From Heligmosomoides polygyrus polygyrus (Eukaryota > Nematoda > Chromadorea > Rhabditida > Heligmosomidae): DNA of 64,000 nucleotides. The number at the start of each line of letters is the position of its first letter. Position 1 is the first letter of the stretch. Positions 31,229 through 43,248 of the stretch are shown piece by piece. The translations under genes were made by a program, and so were the position numbers. The stretch covers positions 2,294,001 through 2,358,000 of the forward strand of contig OX377204.1 of the NCBI GenBank assembly GCA_947396885.1, given 5' to 3'. Under the pieces are notes generated by a model, which saw only the letters and a list, made by a program, of their open reading frames with translations, was not told where the DNA came from and did no database searches.

Positions 31229-32430
31229 GACCTCAGCATGGCGGACAAATTCATGCAATCATTGGTTGAATTAAATCCATAAATTCTCTACTTACGTACG
31301 TGGGAACTAGAGCGAAAATTGGCCTTTAAACAACCACGAGGAGCAACCTTTGGACGTAGTTTTTTTGTCATTTGAAGCGTGATCGAAGTATTCCGAACCG
31401 GGCGAAAAAGTGCATCTTCCTAACAATTTAACAAAATTCAAAAAAAATTTATAACGGCATTTAGTTTCTGTTGACCATTTCTGCTCATTCTCCTAGCCAC
31501 TGTGATGGTTTTAACGCTTTTATACACGACCTGACTGTGTTTTGTGGATTTCTTCACGGATGAAATGTTTGCTTCTCTTTTTTTTTCAACGTTTTGTTGT
31601 CGTTTCAGATTCCACGGTAACCGCATGTGACGTAGATCTAAATCTTCGTCTTGAAGTCCTTCCACGGCTCTCTCTTGCAAGAATTCACCACTTTTTTCGC
31701 TGGTATTTGCCTACAGATGGTCTTGCGTATGAGAGACGTCACTACGCTTCATCGTCGCTCGTTAATTATGCATTCACTGCTCAGACTGTAACACACACAC
31801 ATCTGTTTCCGAATCGTTTCGCTCAAGCATTTATGGGTTTGTGGATCGATATTTCGCGCTAATCGATGTTTGAATTGAAGTTGCTCTCAGTCGTCGAAGT
31901 CGCTCCGTTTCTAGGCTGACTGGCGGTAGAGGAGGTCCGACAGGGAGTGCTACTTCTGAGACACTGCTCCGCCGAACCTTTGGGTTCTCACGAAAAGGTG
32001 AACAACGTCGTCATTCATTCCGTACAGCAGAATTATTCAGGAATAATTAGAGCTCTTTCTAAACGGCACCCTACCGGAGCAGCAATAGACGCTTCTTATT
32101 TTTAGAGGTTTCCTAGGTTTTCTTTAGATTCTCGTTTTTTCTCGGGTTTGCTCCTCTTTTTAAAAGTTAGCGCCAAAGAGTAGTCGACCTCAAGTGTAGA
32201 ATAAGTTGCCCATTCTGATCCAGCACCGCTTTGAACTGAAAATTCGCCTCAAATTCTCGATTTTCAGCATTCGCGCTCGAACCTCCCCATGCTGCGGCAC
32301 TTACTGACCGACACGCCTGACATGAATGTACCGAACAACAGCGGCATGGTAGGCTGTCTTCTCGCTTCCTTGTATTCATGTTGCTGAACAGGGACGTGTT
32401 GTTTCTGATATTTATTAATTTTTTTTTTGA
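31229..32430. other. unassigned sequence
   Basis: A minus-strand Lys/Arg-rich frame (31438-31680) and a plus-strand frame (31542-31862) overlap. Neither has a recognised domain or clear splice context. Confidence 0.3.
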
Positions 32431-32435
32431 ATTTT

Positions 32436-32566
32436 TTTCTTTCAATTGGACATTCTTTTAGCAAATGGACGAGTAGATCGAGAAACATTCTAATTCTATT
32501 ACTGTTATAAGTTTGTTTCGATCGATTGTAAAGCACACTTCTGAGTGAATTAAATAAATAAATAAA
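32436..32566 (-). repeat. dispersed repeat and TAAA run
   Basis: Inverse of the blocks at 9160-9240, followed by AAATAAATAAATAAATG. Confidence 0.45.
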
Positions 32567-32984
32567 TGAACAAATTCACAAACACATTCATACGTTTAGA
32601 GGGGAATGTTCCCTAATTTGAAATTGGTTGTCAAAGTGTTGCTACTGCCGGGTGATCTGTTGTTTTGTTCTGGTGTTGTTTTCTTTTTTATTTCAGGGTT
32701 GTTTATCGATAATATTTATTCAAGCGTACTGTGCACGTCTATTTAGCGTATTAATAAAACAAAATGAAATAAAATTCGTGGTTACAATTGCTAAAAGTCT
32801 TTTGGAACTCTTTGAAAATGAACAAAATTTCCCGTTTCAAGTGGAGTATTTGAGGCCGAAGGGTGTCTTAAGTCGGTTAGTTTTGAACGAAAATGGTCGT
32901 GCGTAGTGTGGTCATGTCCAGATGAAGGAAATTGACGGGATATCCATGGGGATGCTCGAAGAATTCACGTTAACGCTGACTAAT

Positions 32985-33235
32985 ACCCCTGGAATGCGCC
33001 ATGGATTCTACTTTAGCTGATGACGTGGAGACGTACTGAATGCGGCGTATTTTGCCTGCACGCTTATATGCTGTGGCGAGTTTGTGGTGAAGCCAGTGTT
33101 TCCTTTCCTTCCAGGACACTCCGTATTGGTAGAAGGTCCAGCAACCATAGGTGGTATGCGAACATCGAATCAATACGGGGTGAGCGCGAGAGCGGGGGCT
33201 CTTCCAACTACACTGCACGCACTCTTATGGCATTT
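32985..33235 (-). mobile_element. old SINE1 copy
   Basis: Recognisable at GGAATGCGCCATGGATTCTA and in the spacing to the ends. The boxes are decayed and it is one of the most diverged copies. Confidence 0.5.
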
Positions 33236-33612
33236 ATCCTTATCAAGAAAACACCAGGAAGCAGTGGCACGTATTCGTGAACGGTTTAAGGAGATCGATC
33301 AGGCTGTTGAGCAAATCATCACTTTCATCTGTTCTGTTTTATTTTCAAGGCTGATGCTATTCATTTCTCTGTATTTTGAGTTATTTTACATTGATTCGTT
33401 CAGTTTTATCTTATTTCATTTCTTTTTTCGATTACAGTACTCAGTTATATGAAGAAAAAAATGAAAAACATGAATGTCTAAAGAAATTGTTTGGTTCGTT
33501 TCGCCGCCTCACTTCAGGCTTACCTCGTTGTCATAATATTTTCCCATGAATCGTCTCTGAAAATGGGGATGTTATAGGTTTTTTAGGAATATGTGAAAGT
33601 AACATGTGTGAA

Positions 33613-33903
33613 ATGGGCGCGTATAGCGCAGTCGAAGGAGGCGCCGGCTGTCGCGTGCACCCGATACCAGGTTCCTGGTTCGGATTTTCCGTCTAGACCA
33701 ACCAAACCTTCCATCCTTCTGGTGTCGGTCAACTGGTACCAGACTTTTCTGGTGAGAATAAAGCGCTGACTTGTTCATCGGCTTGCCACCGCAAGTCATT
33801 GTATGGCCAAACACGCATTCAAGTCGCCTCCACGACATCCCGTAGGAGTGGAATGCATGGCGCATCCCAAAAGGGATTGAGTAACGCCGTCCTTTATCCT
33901 TTT
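33613..33903 (+). mobile_element. SINE1 copy with TSD
   Basis: AACATGTGTGA precedes it and reappears after the TTTATCCTTTTTT tail. Confidence 0.9.
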
Positions 33904-33961
33904 TTAACATGTGTGAGTTACTTTCGCGTTATTTCCGTTTGCCTATTTATCTTTTCAGGTT

Positions 33962-34228
33962 AAAAATAAAGGACCGAAAAACCAATTCTTTTGTGGGATG
34001 CGCCACGCATTATACTTTTGCGGGGTTTTGCGGGGGTATGAAAGAGTAGATGCCATGGAGCCGATATGAATGCGTACTTTGCCTATTCGAGGGTCACTCG
34101 ATGGACAAATCAGTGCGAGGAACTTTGGTATCAGTTTACCAACCTAATCGTAAGTAGGAAAGCCGTACCAAAAGAACCTGGTATCGGGTGCACGCGACAG
34201 TAAGCGCCTCCCCGATTGTCCTACTATT
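33962..34228 (-). mobile_element. old SINE1 copy
   Basis: Ends are recognisable (GGGATGCGCCACGCATTATA; CGGGTGCACGCGACAGTAAG); the centre is diverged, with a G-rich insertion. Confidence 0.6.
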
Positions 34229-34673
34229 TTTCTTCTCGAAATTTCCACGCTATATGGTTACGCAGTGTACTCTGTGCAACGATGTTATTTGACGTTGAGA
34301 AGCCATTATTTCGTATTTGTGACGGGTTTATTCTCCTATCCCTTTCGTAACTACATATCTTGTTTCTTCATCGAGATTTTCTTAATATTTCAATTATTTA
34401 CTGTTCAGAGATTTTTTTTGAAAATTTTCTATTTTCTACACTTTACTGTGGGTCAGTAGTCGGGTATTTAGCCGTCAATGAGCCTATATGTGATCGCACC
34501 GAGCTTAGAGAATGCGTTGGTCCATATGCGGATTAGAACGGGAGCACTGAACTTACTCAAGTAATGTGCACAGATTTTTTTAACGTGTTGCTTACCTGCC
34601 AACTTTATTTTTTGTCACTCTTTAAGAAAGTTTTAGTACGGTAAGCTCTATTTTTAGTGACGCACCTACATAT
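34229..34673. other. unassigned AT-rich sequence
   Basis: A Phe-rich frame (34265-34459) is composition-driven. Nothing supported. Confidence 0.3.
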
Positions 34674-34972
34674 TGGGCGCGTGTAGCGCGTCGGAGGAGG
34701 CGCCGACGGTCGCGTGCACCCGATACCAGGCTCCTGGTTCGGATTTTCCGCCCAGGCTAAACAAGCCTTCCATCCTTCCGGGGTTGGTGAATTGGCACCA
34801 GACTTTTCTGGGAAGGATAGAGCGCTGACGTGTTCATCGGCTGGCCACCGCCAGTCATTGCTTGGCCAAATGCGCATTCAAATCGCCTCCACGATATCTG
34901 GTAGAAGAAGAATGCGTGGCGCATCCCAAAAGGGACTGAATAACGCCGTCCTTCACCCTTTATCCTGTTACC
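34674..34972 (+). mobile_element. SINE1 copy with TSD
   Basis: ACCTACATAT before the element and again after the TTTATCC tail. Confidence 0.9.
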
Positions 34973-35243
34973 TACATATCGATAGGGACAAGCAGTTGAC
35001 TTTGCCTCACTAAATTGTGAATTGAAGAAAAGTGGAATTCGATGATTGATTGTTTTCGAATGCGCCTTGCAAATCAACTTTTTTCAACAGATGTAGTTTG
35101 GCGAGTTTTCTCGTCTGCACAACGATCTCCGAGTCCAAATGTTCCCAAGATCGCTCCATTTCAACTGTGCTAGGCATTCTGATCATACTGGCAGATTCCT
35201 GCTGATTGACGCTTGAAAAGTCAGTGTAGATCAATGCACATTT

Positions 35244-35382
35244 TGGTAATGCCACGCATTCCACTTTTACGCCTTGTCCTGTGGATATCTTGTGTTTGTC
35301 TCTCGCATAAACAATGACCGGGGTGGGATGATGGCCAGGTCAAGTGTTTTATCCCTCCCGACACGGAAAGTGTGGCAACTGG
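35244..35382 (-). repeat. old SINE1 fragment
   Basis: ATGCCACGCATTCCACTTTT and GGCCAGGTCAAGTGTTTTAT match the 3' half of SINE1, diverged. Confidence 0.5.
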
Positions 35383-35398
35383 TCGTGTACTAATTACG

Positions 35399-35692
35399 AT
35401 GAAGGATAAGGGACGGTGTTACTCAAACCCTTTCGGGTTGCGCCACGCATCTTACTTCTACGGGATGTCATGGAGGCGATTCGAATGCGAATTTGGCCAT
35501 ACTACAATGACCTGCGGTGGCCAGCCGATGAACAAGTCAGCGCTCTATCCTTCCCAGACACATCTGGTACCAATTCACCGACCCCGGAGGGATGGAGGGC
35601 TTGGTTGGCCTGGGTGGGAAATCCGAACCAAGAACCTGGTATCGGGTGCAGACGACAGTCGGTGCCTCCTCCTACTGCGCTACACGCGCCAA
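35399..35692 (-). mobile_element. SINE1 copy
   Basis: Full length, a few substitutions; lies immediately next to the older fragment at 35244 in the same orientation. Confidence 0.88.
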
Positions 35693-35994
35693 CTAGCGTT
35701 ATATACACAATTTTACGCCAATTTATGCACTTTTTTACCACTCTCATGCATCTCGAATCAAACTGAGCACTTTTCTGTCAGAAAAGGTGGCTTTCAGAAT
35801 AATTAGTTAAGCTTTAAGAGGCTTATAGTAAATATTATGTTGTAAAATTTACTTCGCCTTCGATTGAAAATTTTTGTTTACCTTCTACAATGAAGGTACA
35901 TGCTTTGTTTGAATGTTGGAAAAATTGTTAATATTTTAACAATTATGGTTTGGGCTCATTTTAAAGTGCTGAAAATCCTCTGTGTCTGGGTCAC

Positions 35995-36245
35995 AGTGTC
36001 CGGGTCTCGTCTGGGTCAAGCTTGAGGTTTGTGAATCGAAGGGGTCGTACTGTGGCCTCGTCTGGAGGGGGGGGGGTCGTCTGGAGGGGTGGTCGCTCCT
36101 GAAAATAAGAACGTATTAAAGGGTTGCACATAAAACCTTGAAGAAATCAAGATATATAAGGAATGAAACAGTGGAAGAAGGGGGGGGGGTCGTACGAATT
36201 CCGCTTCGGATGGGGGGGGGGTCGTAAATTTTCAGCAAACATCGA
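35995..36245 (+). repeat. G-run cluster with GGGGTCGT motif
   Basis: Four G-runs of 4-10 bases, three followed by GTCGT (36077, 36190 and 36221 region), plus CTGGGTC repeats at 35985-36020. G-quadruplex potential on the plus strand. Confidence 0.5.
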
Positions 36246-36486
36246 GTCCCACGCTTGACCCTGGTCCCGGTACAGGAAGAGACATCGCGATGCACTTTTT
36301 CAGCACGTCACTATGTTTATATGACGGACAGCGTAAATCTGGTTTATACGCAGGTAGCTGCTGCAGAGCGTGTTTTTCAACTATTTTTGATGTACCGTTG
36401 ACCGATGCACAACTCCGCCCTCACAGAATTCTCGCAGTCGGCCGAATAAATATAACGAGGCGCTGGAATAGTATAGGGGCAATCTA

Positions 36487-37381
36487 TTAGGGGGGGGGGG
36501 GGGGGCAAAAGTAATGAGACACCCCACGCCATGTCCATATATCTCGTGGCTGGAGTCTGGTTTCGTGCTTGTTGTATTTGTATGTTTGTATGCTACTTAC
36601 TGAAGGCCATCTGAAAAGTTACCACTTCCGCTCTTTCCAGAAGCATGCCAAAAACCCCAGCCTGTCTCATGCCGTAACCCCAGTCTGACGAGTCGACCTG
36701 TGTCGCTCAAATCTCACCCAATTCCCAACCCCGAGCAGCCTGGGCTCAATCTTCACGCAAGATGAGGAGTACGTCTTCTCCCTTAACCCTGCCAAGCAGC
36801 GAGTCTGGGTGAGGCCTGGTGGTCCGGTACCGACCTTCGTTCGGCGAGATGTTCACGGCGAGAAGCATCCTTGGAGCTTTTGGGTCTGCGCCCATGGATC
36901 GTTTTACCGGAGGCTGTTTCCTAAGAGCACCGCCATGAACTCCAAGGCCATGGTGAACGAAATAGAAGAGATGGGCGGGCGACTCGCACTTATTCATTCT
37001 CCTCTTCGACAACGCCGCACCCCATCGGGAACAAGTAACCACGATAAGCTTGGCCAACTGGGCTACGTTCACATGCCTCATCCACCGTATTCGCTGGACA
37101 TCTCTCCATGCAACTACCACTACTACTTGAGCCTACAGGACTTCCTAGTCGGGAGGGACACAAGAACCCAAGCAGTCCTTGACAACCATGTCGAGCAGTT
37201 GATCAACACCAGGCCCAAGCAGTTCTGGAAGGATGGGATCAGGAAGTTGGCTGAGCGATGGCAGCAAGGTCATTGCCCTTAATGGCAAATACACTCCTCA
37301 GCATCGTTGAGTTGTAATGGAGTTATAGGGAGATAAAGATTTTTTTTATTTTGTCTCATTACTTTTGCCCCCACCCCCTAA
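36487..37381 (+). mobile_element. internally deleted mariner-type element
   Basis: TA duplications flank it (36485-36486, 37382-37383). Inverted ends: TTAGG..., then CAAAAGTAATGAGACA on the left, mirrored by TGTCTCATTACTTTTG and ...CCTAA on the right. The left end carries 17 G where the right has CCCCCACCCCC. Decayed transposase: VFSLNPAKQRVWVRPGG region, LFDNAAPH in a shifted frame, then DISPCNYHYYLSLQDFLVGR and RPKQFWKDGIRKLAERWQQ. The third catalytic position is Asn and the N-terminal DNA-binding part is missing. Confidence 0.85.
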
Positions 37382-37383
37382 TA

Positions 37384-37710
37384 TGTCTTCCTGTAACATG
37401 TCGCAACTTTTTCGCTTTTTTGCACTCTAAAATTTGCCTATAAAGACTATTGTGGCTTAAAAGAATGGAAATTTTATCGACATTCGACTAGGTGGTTCAC
37501 TTTTTTTAAAGCTCACATTGTGTTAGAGTTCAGTAAAATTCCGAGGAGAGTAGAAACAATTTTTAATGTCAAAAATTTATTTGACCTTTTATAAATGTTT
37601 TTAGTTAGTTTGATTTGATACGAATGAATGATTTGGAGATTTTTTTTGTGTCTTATAAGAAGCACCCAGCTTGGCTATGACACCGGTGGGCATTAGAACG
37701 TAAAACATAG
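37384..37710. other. unassigned AT-rich sequence
   Basis: Nothing recognised. Confidence 0.3.
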
Positions 37711-37713
37711 TGC

Positions 37714-37978
37714 TGATCTCCGAATCGGGACGCGCCGCGCATCTTACTTCTACGGATATCGCAGAGGTGGTTTGAATGCGTATTTGGCCATACAATGACT
37801 GTGGTGGCCAGCCGATGAAAAAAATCAGCGCATTATCCTTCCCAGACATGTCTGCCACCAATTCACCGTCCCGAAGGGATACACGGCTTGGTTGGCCTGG
37901 ACAGAGATCCGAACCCGGAACCTGGTACCGGGTGCGCGCGACAACCGCCACCTCCTCCAGCTGCGCTACACACTCCCG
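37714..37978 (-). mobile_element. SINE1 copy, tail lost
   Basis: Begins inside the 3' region (GGGACGCGCCGCGCATCTTA) and runs to CTGCGCTACACACTCCC. Confidence 0.75.
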
Positions 37979-38332
37979 ATATGCGCAAAAACATGCCCAA
38001 TATGTACATTGCCATAGCTAAGCGAGACAGGGTACCATTGTCACCCTACGGTGAAAATATTTTTGGAACGTTCATCTTAATGTTTTGCAAACTTTGGAGG
38101 TGACACGAGTAAAAGGTGAACACTTCGAATTCACATTAGTAAAATCACATTTTCCTTTTTTATTTTTGTTTTTTTTATAAAGAGAACGTCGGTTAGGTGG
38201 CCTGATTTCCAACGATACTTGCAAAAAATTGCTGGTTCGTTTCATGCCCGCCCACGTTTCGATTAATCCTATCGTGTGCGACGATTTGGCATCAGATCTC
38301 CATAAAAAACAAATAAATAAATAAATGAAGGT

Positions 38333-38460
38333 ATAATCTCTTTATCGGCTGGCCGCCATATCATTCCATGGGGCAAATATGCGTCCGATCTCTCTATATG
38401 TACTGTTATACGTAAGGCAGAAGTAGTCTACACGGCGCATTCCGAACACGGACTGATTGA
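38333..38460 (+). mobile_element. SINE1 3' fragment
   Basis: TTTATCGGCTGGCCGCCATA through CACGGCGCATTCCGAACACG, 5' truncated. Confidence 0.6.
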
Positions 38461-38852
38461 CCTTACCAGCCACATCGTGGGTATATCAGTGGGTAGAGAT
38501 TACTCGAGCGTCTTCATGGGTATATCCGCATACCGGCGAGGATTCTGCGCCCCACTGACAAAAGGGTGCTCCAGTGAGATCAGCGGTTCCAACGAAGGGC
38601 TACCAGTGGTAAGTCCTACCGTCCGGTTCGTTCCTTTCATGAATAGAAATCGTACCCGCTACACACTTCCGGTAGTGGGTACTATTCTTTTTCGGTATCT
38701 CTACCTATACCCACCGCTGGGTGAATCCGGCCGCTGATCTCCGTGGAGCGCACTTTGTAAATAGGGCGCGATGTTGTAACGGGTATGTGGGTGACCCAAC
38801 CACCGATAGGTTTTCTCAGCCCACTGATGTACCCACGATGTGGCGGGTAAGG
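38461..38852. repeat. long-TIR MITE
   Basis: 33-bp inverted ends (left CCTTACCAGCCACATCGTGG, 31 of 33 matching). The interior is also largely self-complementary (GTGGGTA/TACCCAC modules). One family member in the window. Confidence 0.75.
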
Positions 38853-39059
38853 TTTATGATGAATACCACAACGTGGGCACGTCCAACCCCTACCCCTACA
38901 TCGCGTATATCCACGGGTATGGTTTTGTGCTGTTTTCAGCTGCCGCTCAGGCTAATGAGGAAAGGTGACACCAAGATGTGGACAATTTTTATACAGATGC
39001 GCTAGATGGATAACGTCTTGACTCTCATGGGCCGACATCCCGTTAAGTACCCAAAAGCG

Positions 39060-39110
39060 TCGTTTACTTCGGAAAGCGTCCAATTTCACGAGAATGTGGT
39101 ATATTGGTGG
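39060..39110 (+). repeat. foldback right-end remnant
   Basis: GCGTCCAATTTCACGAGAAT followed by GTGGTATA resembles the right terminus of the foldback family. Confidence 0.4.
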
Positions 39111-39800
39111 TTTATTTGCCGACGTGGGGTCCTGTGTGGTCGCGCACATGCATGAACTATCACCACGTCGAGGCTGGCTGGCGGCCGGCGGCTGGCGCTT
39201 GGCTGATTGTACAGTCCCGAGCGAGCGGCGCCGGCGGCCGCCGCGTCCTTGGGCCGTCACAATCCCGATGGATAAATTAATAGAGTTTTCACTGTCCGCG
39301 CGACATAACCTGACCGCGATTGATCGCCGGCCGTCGATTGTATCGCTCCTCGCCCTTCTCCAGCGTCGTCGTCGTCGTGCACACCCTGTCGCGGGGTTCC
39401 ATCGTCGGACGGCCGCCGGGTCCACCATATCAGTCCTCGCGCACGGACGGGTCCGCCCGCTCGACGTCTTCGTCCTCGCCGCAACCTGACAGCCGTCGGC
39501 GCCGCGCCACGTCGCGCCAAACTCGAGAACTCGCAACCAGTTTTTGCCAAGCGCTGCGGGTTTTTTGCTTCCTCTCGGCGACCCCGCCGCGCGTCGTTGC
39601 TGCTAGAAGAAAGGAAACGTCCGGCGACGAGACCCGGGGGTGAAACTGGTGTCCTCCCTGCCTGAGGCGACGTCGACGTCTTCTCTTCACAGACGGAATA
39701 CCGGGAGTTGAGGAAGTCCGAAAACAGCGCGAGGTGTTGAAATCCGGCCGCGCTACCCGCCAGCGACCGACCTCGAGTTGAGCTCGTCAATCAAGCGCGA
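39111..39800. other. GC-rich island
   Basis: The strongest CpG-rich stretch in the window, with CGTCGTCGTCGTCG and GGCGGCCGGCGG. Long frames on both strands (up to 194 codons) are low-complexity Arg/Ala/Ser and not taken as genes. Confidence 0.4.
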
Positions 39801-39961
39801 ATGAATTTCACTGATCATGTTGATCGCGGCGCCTATCTAGGGCGCTCACCTCATTCCAATAATTGCTGATTGCACAGTCCCCGAGGTTTCGCGGGACACG
39901 TAAATAGTTGAGGTTGCGGTGGGGATGGGAAGGAAGGGGGGGGGGGACTCATTAAGCTAGT

Positions 39962-40382
39962 ATGAAGGGTAGAGAATGAATGATGGCCACGGGTATGCGC
40001 CACGCATTCTTCTTCTACAGGATGTAGTGGAGGAGATTTGAATGCGTATTTGGCCATGCAATGACTTGCTTTGGCAAATTCAGCGCTTTATCCTTCCCAG
40101 ACAAGTCAAGTACCAATTCACCTACCCCAGAGGGCTGGAAGGCTTGGTTGGCCAGGACTGGAAATCCGAAGCAGGAACCAATTCACCTCCCCCAGCCGAT
40201 GAACAAGACAGCGCTTTATCCTTCCCCAGACAAGGCTGTTACCTATTCGCTGACCCTGAAAGGATGGGCAGCTTGGTTGACCTATACGAAAATCCGAACC
40301 AGGAACCAATTTACCTACCCCGGCGGGATGGAAGGCTTGGTTTGCCTGGGCGGGACCTCTCCCGACTGCGCTATACACGCCC
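39962..40382 (-). mobile_element. SINE1 copy with internal tandem duplication
   Basis: The segment from AACAAGTCAGCGC to the GGAACC region occurs about twice (40078-40180 and 40195-40310), giving a copy of about 420 bp. Confidence 0.75.
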
Positions 40383-40807
40383 AAGCTACATGAAGTTAAT
40401 AAATCCTGCTAAGAAAGTGCACTGCCCTTCTTGAGTAGGTCTTGTACCGTTTGGTCGACTCGGTGGGACTTATTTGGCCTGGGCGGGACGCGATCTAACA
40501 ACGCTTTAGTCGGCACCTTTCCAACTGCGCTATCCGTGCCTGGTATCTCTTCCCAAGGAGAGGAAACAGGGACACAGGTTACCCTTGAGATGCTTTTCCT
40601 GATTAACAGGGAGATCTTTTCGAAAACCATTAGCATTACTTTGTTTCTAGACCAACCTGCTCTCGCATCTTAGACCGTTCATGAAAAAGAATGTTTGATT
40701 CGCATGACAGGAAGCGAACTAACAACCTCGATTCACAGTAACAGTCCGGCGCTTTCTACGACTGCGCTATCATGTGTTTAAAAGTGTGGGTGAGGAAGTA
40801 GAGCTAA
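40383..40807. other. unassigned sequence with possible tRNA-like scraps
   Basis: TTTCCAACTGCGCTATCCGTG and TACGACTGCGCTATCATGTG look like isolated SINE1 5' ends (minus). Bodies are not recognisable. Confidence 0.3.
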
Positions 40808-41074
40808 GGATGAAGGTCAGCGATAATTACTATATTGGTAGAGTGCGCCACGCATTCTACTTCTAGGAGGCTTTGTAGAGGCAATTTGCATATTTGGCCT
40901 GTGTAATGGATTGCAGTGGCCAGCCGATGGACTGGTCACTAGCGCCAGACATATCTTGCACCAACTCGCAGGTCATTGAGAGGTGGAATTCACCGATGCG
41001 GGATCAAGAAAGAACCATGACTCGGGATTCAGGCGACGACCTTAGCCTTCACCGACTGCGCTACAACACGCCAC
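40808..41074 (-). mobile_element. old SINE1 copy
   Basis: GTGCGCCACGCATTCTACTT through CACCGACTGCGCTACAAC; the middle is diverged. Confidence 0.7.
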
Positions 41075-41084
41075 GTGGTACAAA

Positions 41085-41510
41085 ATCACCTGTATCACCT
41101 GTCGTCCCGTTGATCGTCGACTTGCTCGAGCGGGCGTCAGTAGCGTCTCCATTCGTCCCTGTCGCGTGCCAGAGTGCTCCAGTGGATCCTGCTTGCTCGA
41201 GGGGCACGAAGAGTGTCATATCATTCGTTCAGGGCTTTCACGAAGAAGTCCGTCCAACGCGGGTGGGCATCCTGTTGTTTCCTTGACATCCCGCGGAATC
41301 CAGTCGGTGACGGCTCTTGTCCAGCGGATGCCTGCGAAACGCATTACGTGGCCGGCCCACCTAGTTTTCGACAACTTGGCCCACGCGACGGCGCCTCTGA
41401 TCTTCTAACTTCGGCGAAGCTCATAACTCCGGAGGTCTTCTCTCACTTGCGTGAGTCGTGCCCATCCGAGCATCGCCCTCTTTCACGCTGCGCGACGCTG
41501 ATCGCGTATT
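41085..41510 (-). mobile_element. RTE-type reverse transcriptase C-terminus
   Basis: The longest of the RTE pieces. The minus strand includes the GHVMRFADR-like, [22 protein letters not shown] and [16 protein letters not shown] regions with frameshifts. The 3' tail is GACAGGTGATACAGGTGAT. Confidence 0.8.
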
Positions 41511-41687
41511 CAAAGTGATAAAAAATAAGAAAAATAATTAAGAGATAGAGAATAGAGAAAATCTTGAAACAAATAATATTGCTTATGCTATGAAAATATA
41601 AAACAAGGAGTTTGTTGAAAATTTCTAAAACTGAAATTGGTTTTCAGCATCACAGGATTTATAGTTTATTCACTGCTAATTATAGTT

Positions 41688-41864
41688 AAAGGATAAAGGA
41701 CGGCGTTACTCAATCCATTTTGGGATGCGCCACGCATTCTACTTCTACGAGATGTCGTGGATGCGTGTTGAATGCGTATTTGGCCATACAATGACTTGCG
41801 GTGGCCAGCCGATGAACAAGTCAGCGTTTTATCCTTCTCAGACAAGTCTGGTACCAATTCACCG
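41688..41864 (-). mobile_element. SINE1 copy, 5' truncated
   Basis: Near-consensus from the tail to GTACCAATTCACCGA, then stops; the tRNA-like part is absent, as expected for incomplete reverse transcription. Confidence 0.85.
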
Positions 41865-42239
41865 AAGACTTCTGATGACTTCTGCCGGATTTTCGTTTCC
41901 TTTGTACTAAAACAAATGCCCTGCAGAATTCGTATGAGAACGTCTCCAAGCTTTTACCGGCAACGAAGTCCTTTGAACGTATTCTTTGCTTGTGCGACGA
42001 CTTCTGTGGTCGGCTAGTGATCGAATCAAGCTTTTTCCCCTTCACACGCAACTTTTCCACCTAGATATTCGTTGACTCCGGTTTTTGGTCGTCATGGGCT
42101 GCAAATCGAGCTGTTTCCGTTTTATCTCACAGCCACTCCTATTATGAACTACGTATGTCTGAAGGGAACGAACTAATGGGCCATTAATGGGTTAATTCAG
42201 TAATATAAATGTTCACTTTAATCAGTATTGAGGTGGTGC

Positions 42240-42665
42240 ACACAACGGCTTGCAGACATGTTTATTTATTTATTTATATTTTTTATTATTTTATTTAAAA
42301 AAATTATCAGATCTAATATATGATATAATAGTCTAGGAAAAGACTTTTTTATTTTTTATTTTTTATTTATCTGTTCGGTATGAAACATAAGAAAATATAG
42401 AAATTCAAGGGAGTAAAGAAAGGTGTAAAGTGTTAATTTTATCAGATAATTATTATTATTATCATTTAATATATATATTCTATCTGATCATTTTATCTTA
42501 TTTATTATTTATATTTATTATTTTATTATTTACTATTATTACTTACTATATTACTATTATTTATATTTATTATTTTATTATTTACTATTATTACTTACTA
42601 TTACTTACTATTTATATTTATTATTTTATTATTTATTATTTACTTATTTTTTTAGATCATAAATA
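42240..42665. repeat. AT-rich tandem sequence
   Basis: TTATTATTTATATTTATTAT and TTACTATTATTACTTACTAT units repeat several times. The 165-codon frame through it is Ile/Tyr low-complexity. Confidence 0.75.
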
Positions 42666-42945
42666 TACTTTACCTATTACAGTATTGTTGTTAATGCTTC
42701 GTATGACTGAAGTGAACTTGAAACACACATTTCTAAACGCATACTTCAGGTTCTCTCGTCGCCTGCCATGGATCCGTTCCAATGGCAGCAATATCCTCAA
42801 CCCGGTGCGTCGTCATCTGTCTCTGGAACGTCGGAGCTGTTCAGGTTGGTGCAGTGCTTCCAGTACAGACCTCTTTGCGCTTCAGATTAGAATGTCGAGG
42901 GCGTTTCAATTCTCTGCAGAATGCTAAAGTTTTACATGAACGATA

Positions 42946-43214
42946 AAAGGATAAAGGATAAAGGACGGCCTTAATTAATCCCTTTTGGGATACGCCACGC
43001 ATTCTGCTTCTACGGGATGTCGTGGAGGCGATGTGAATGCGTATTTGACCATGTGGTGACCAGCCGATAGACATGTCAGCACTTCATTCTTCCCAGACAA
43101 ATCCGGTACCATTGCACCGACACCGGAAAGATGGAAATGTTGATTGGCCTGGGCGGGAAATTCGAACTAGGAACCTGGTAAAGGGTACGTGCGACAGCCG
43201 GCACCTCCTGCACG
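42946..43214 (-). mobile_element. SINE1 copy
   Basis: Two tail units, a short deletion at the GGCCATACAATGAC position, and a diverged 5' end (CTCCTGCACGTCGTTG). Confidence 0.8.
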
Positions 43215-43248
43215 TCGTTGCCTAGTAAGTCCATTCACTCGTTCATAC

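Noticed and set aside
38952..39790. Minus-strand frames of 177-194 codons
   Set aside because: GC-rich composition keeps all frames open on both strands; Arg/Ala/Ser low complexity, no domain.
42430..42927. 165-codon Ile/Tyr-rich frame
   Set aside because: AT-rich tandem sequence.
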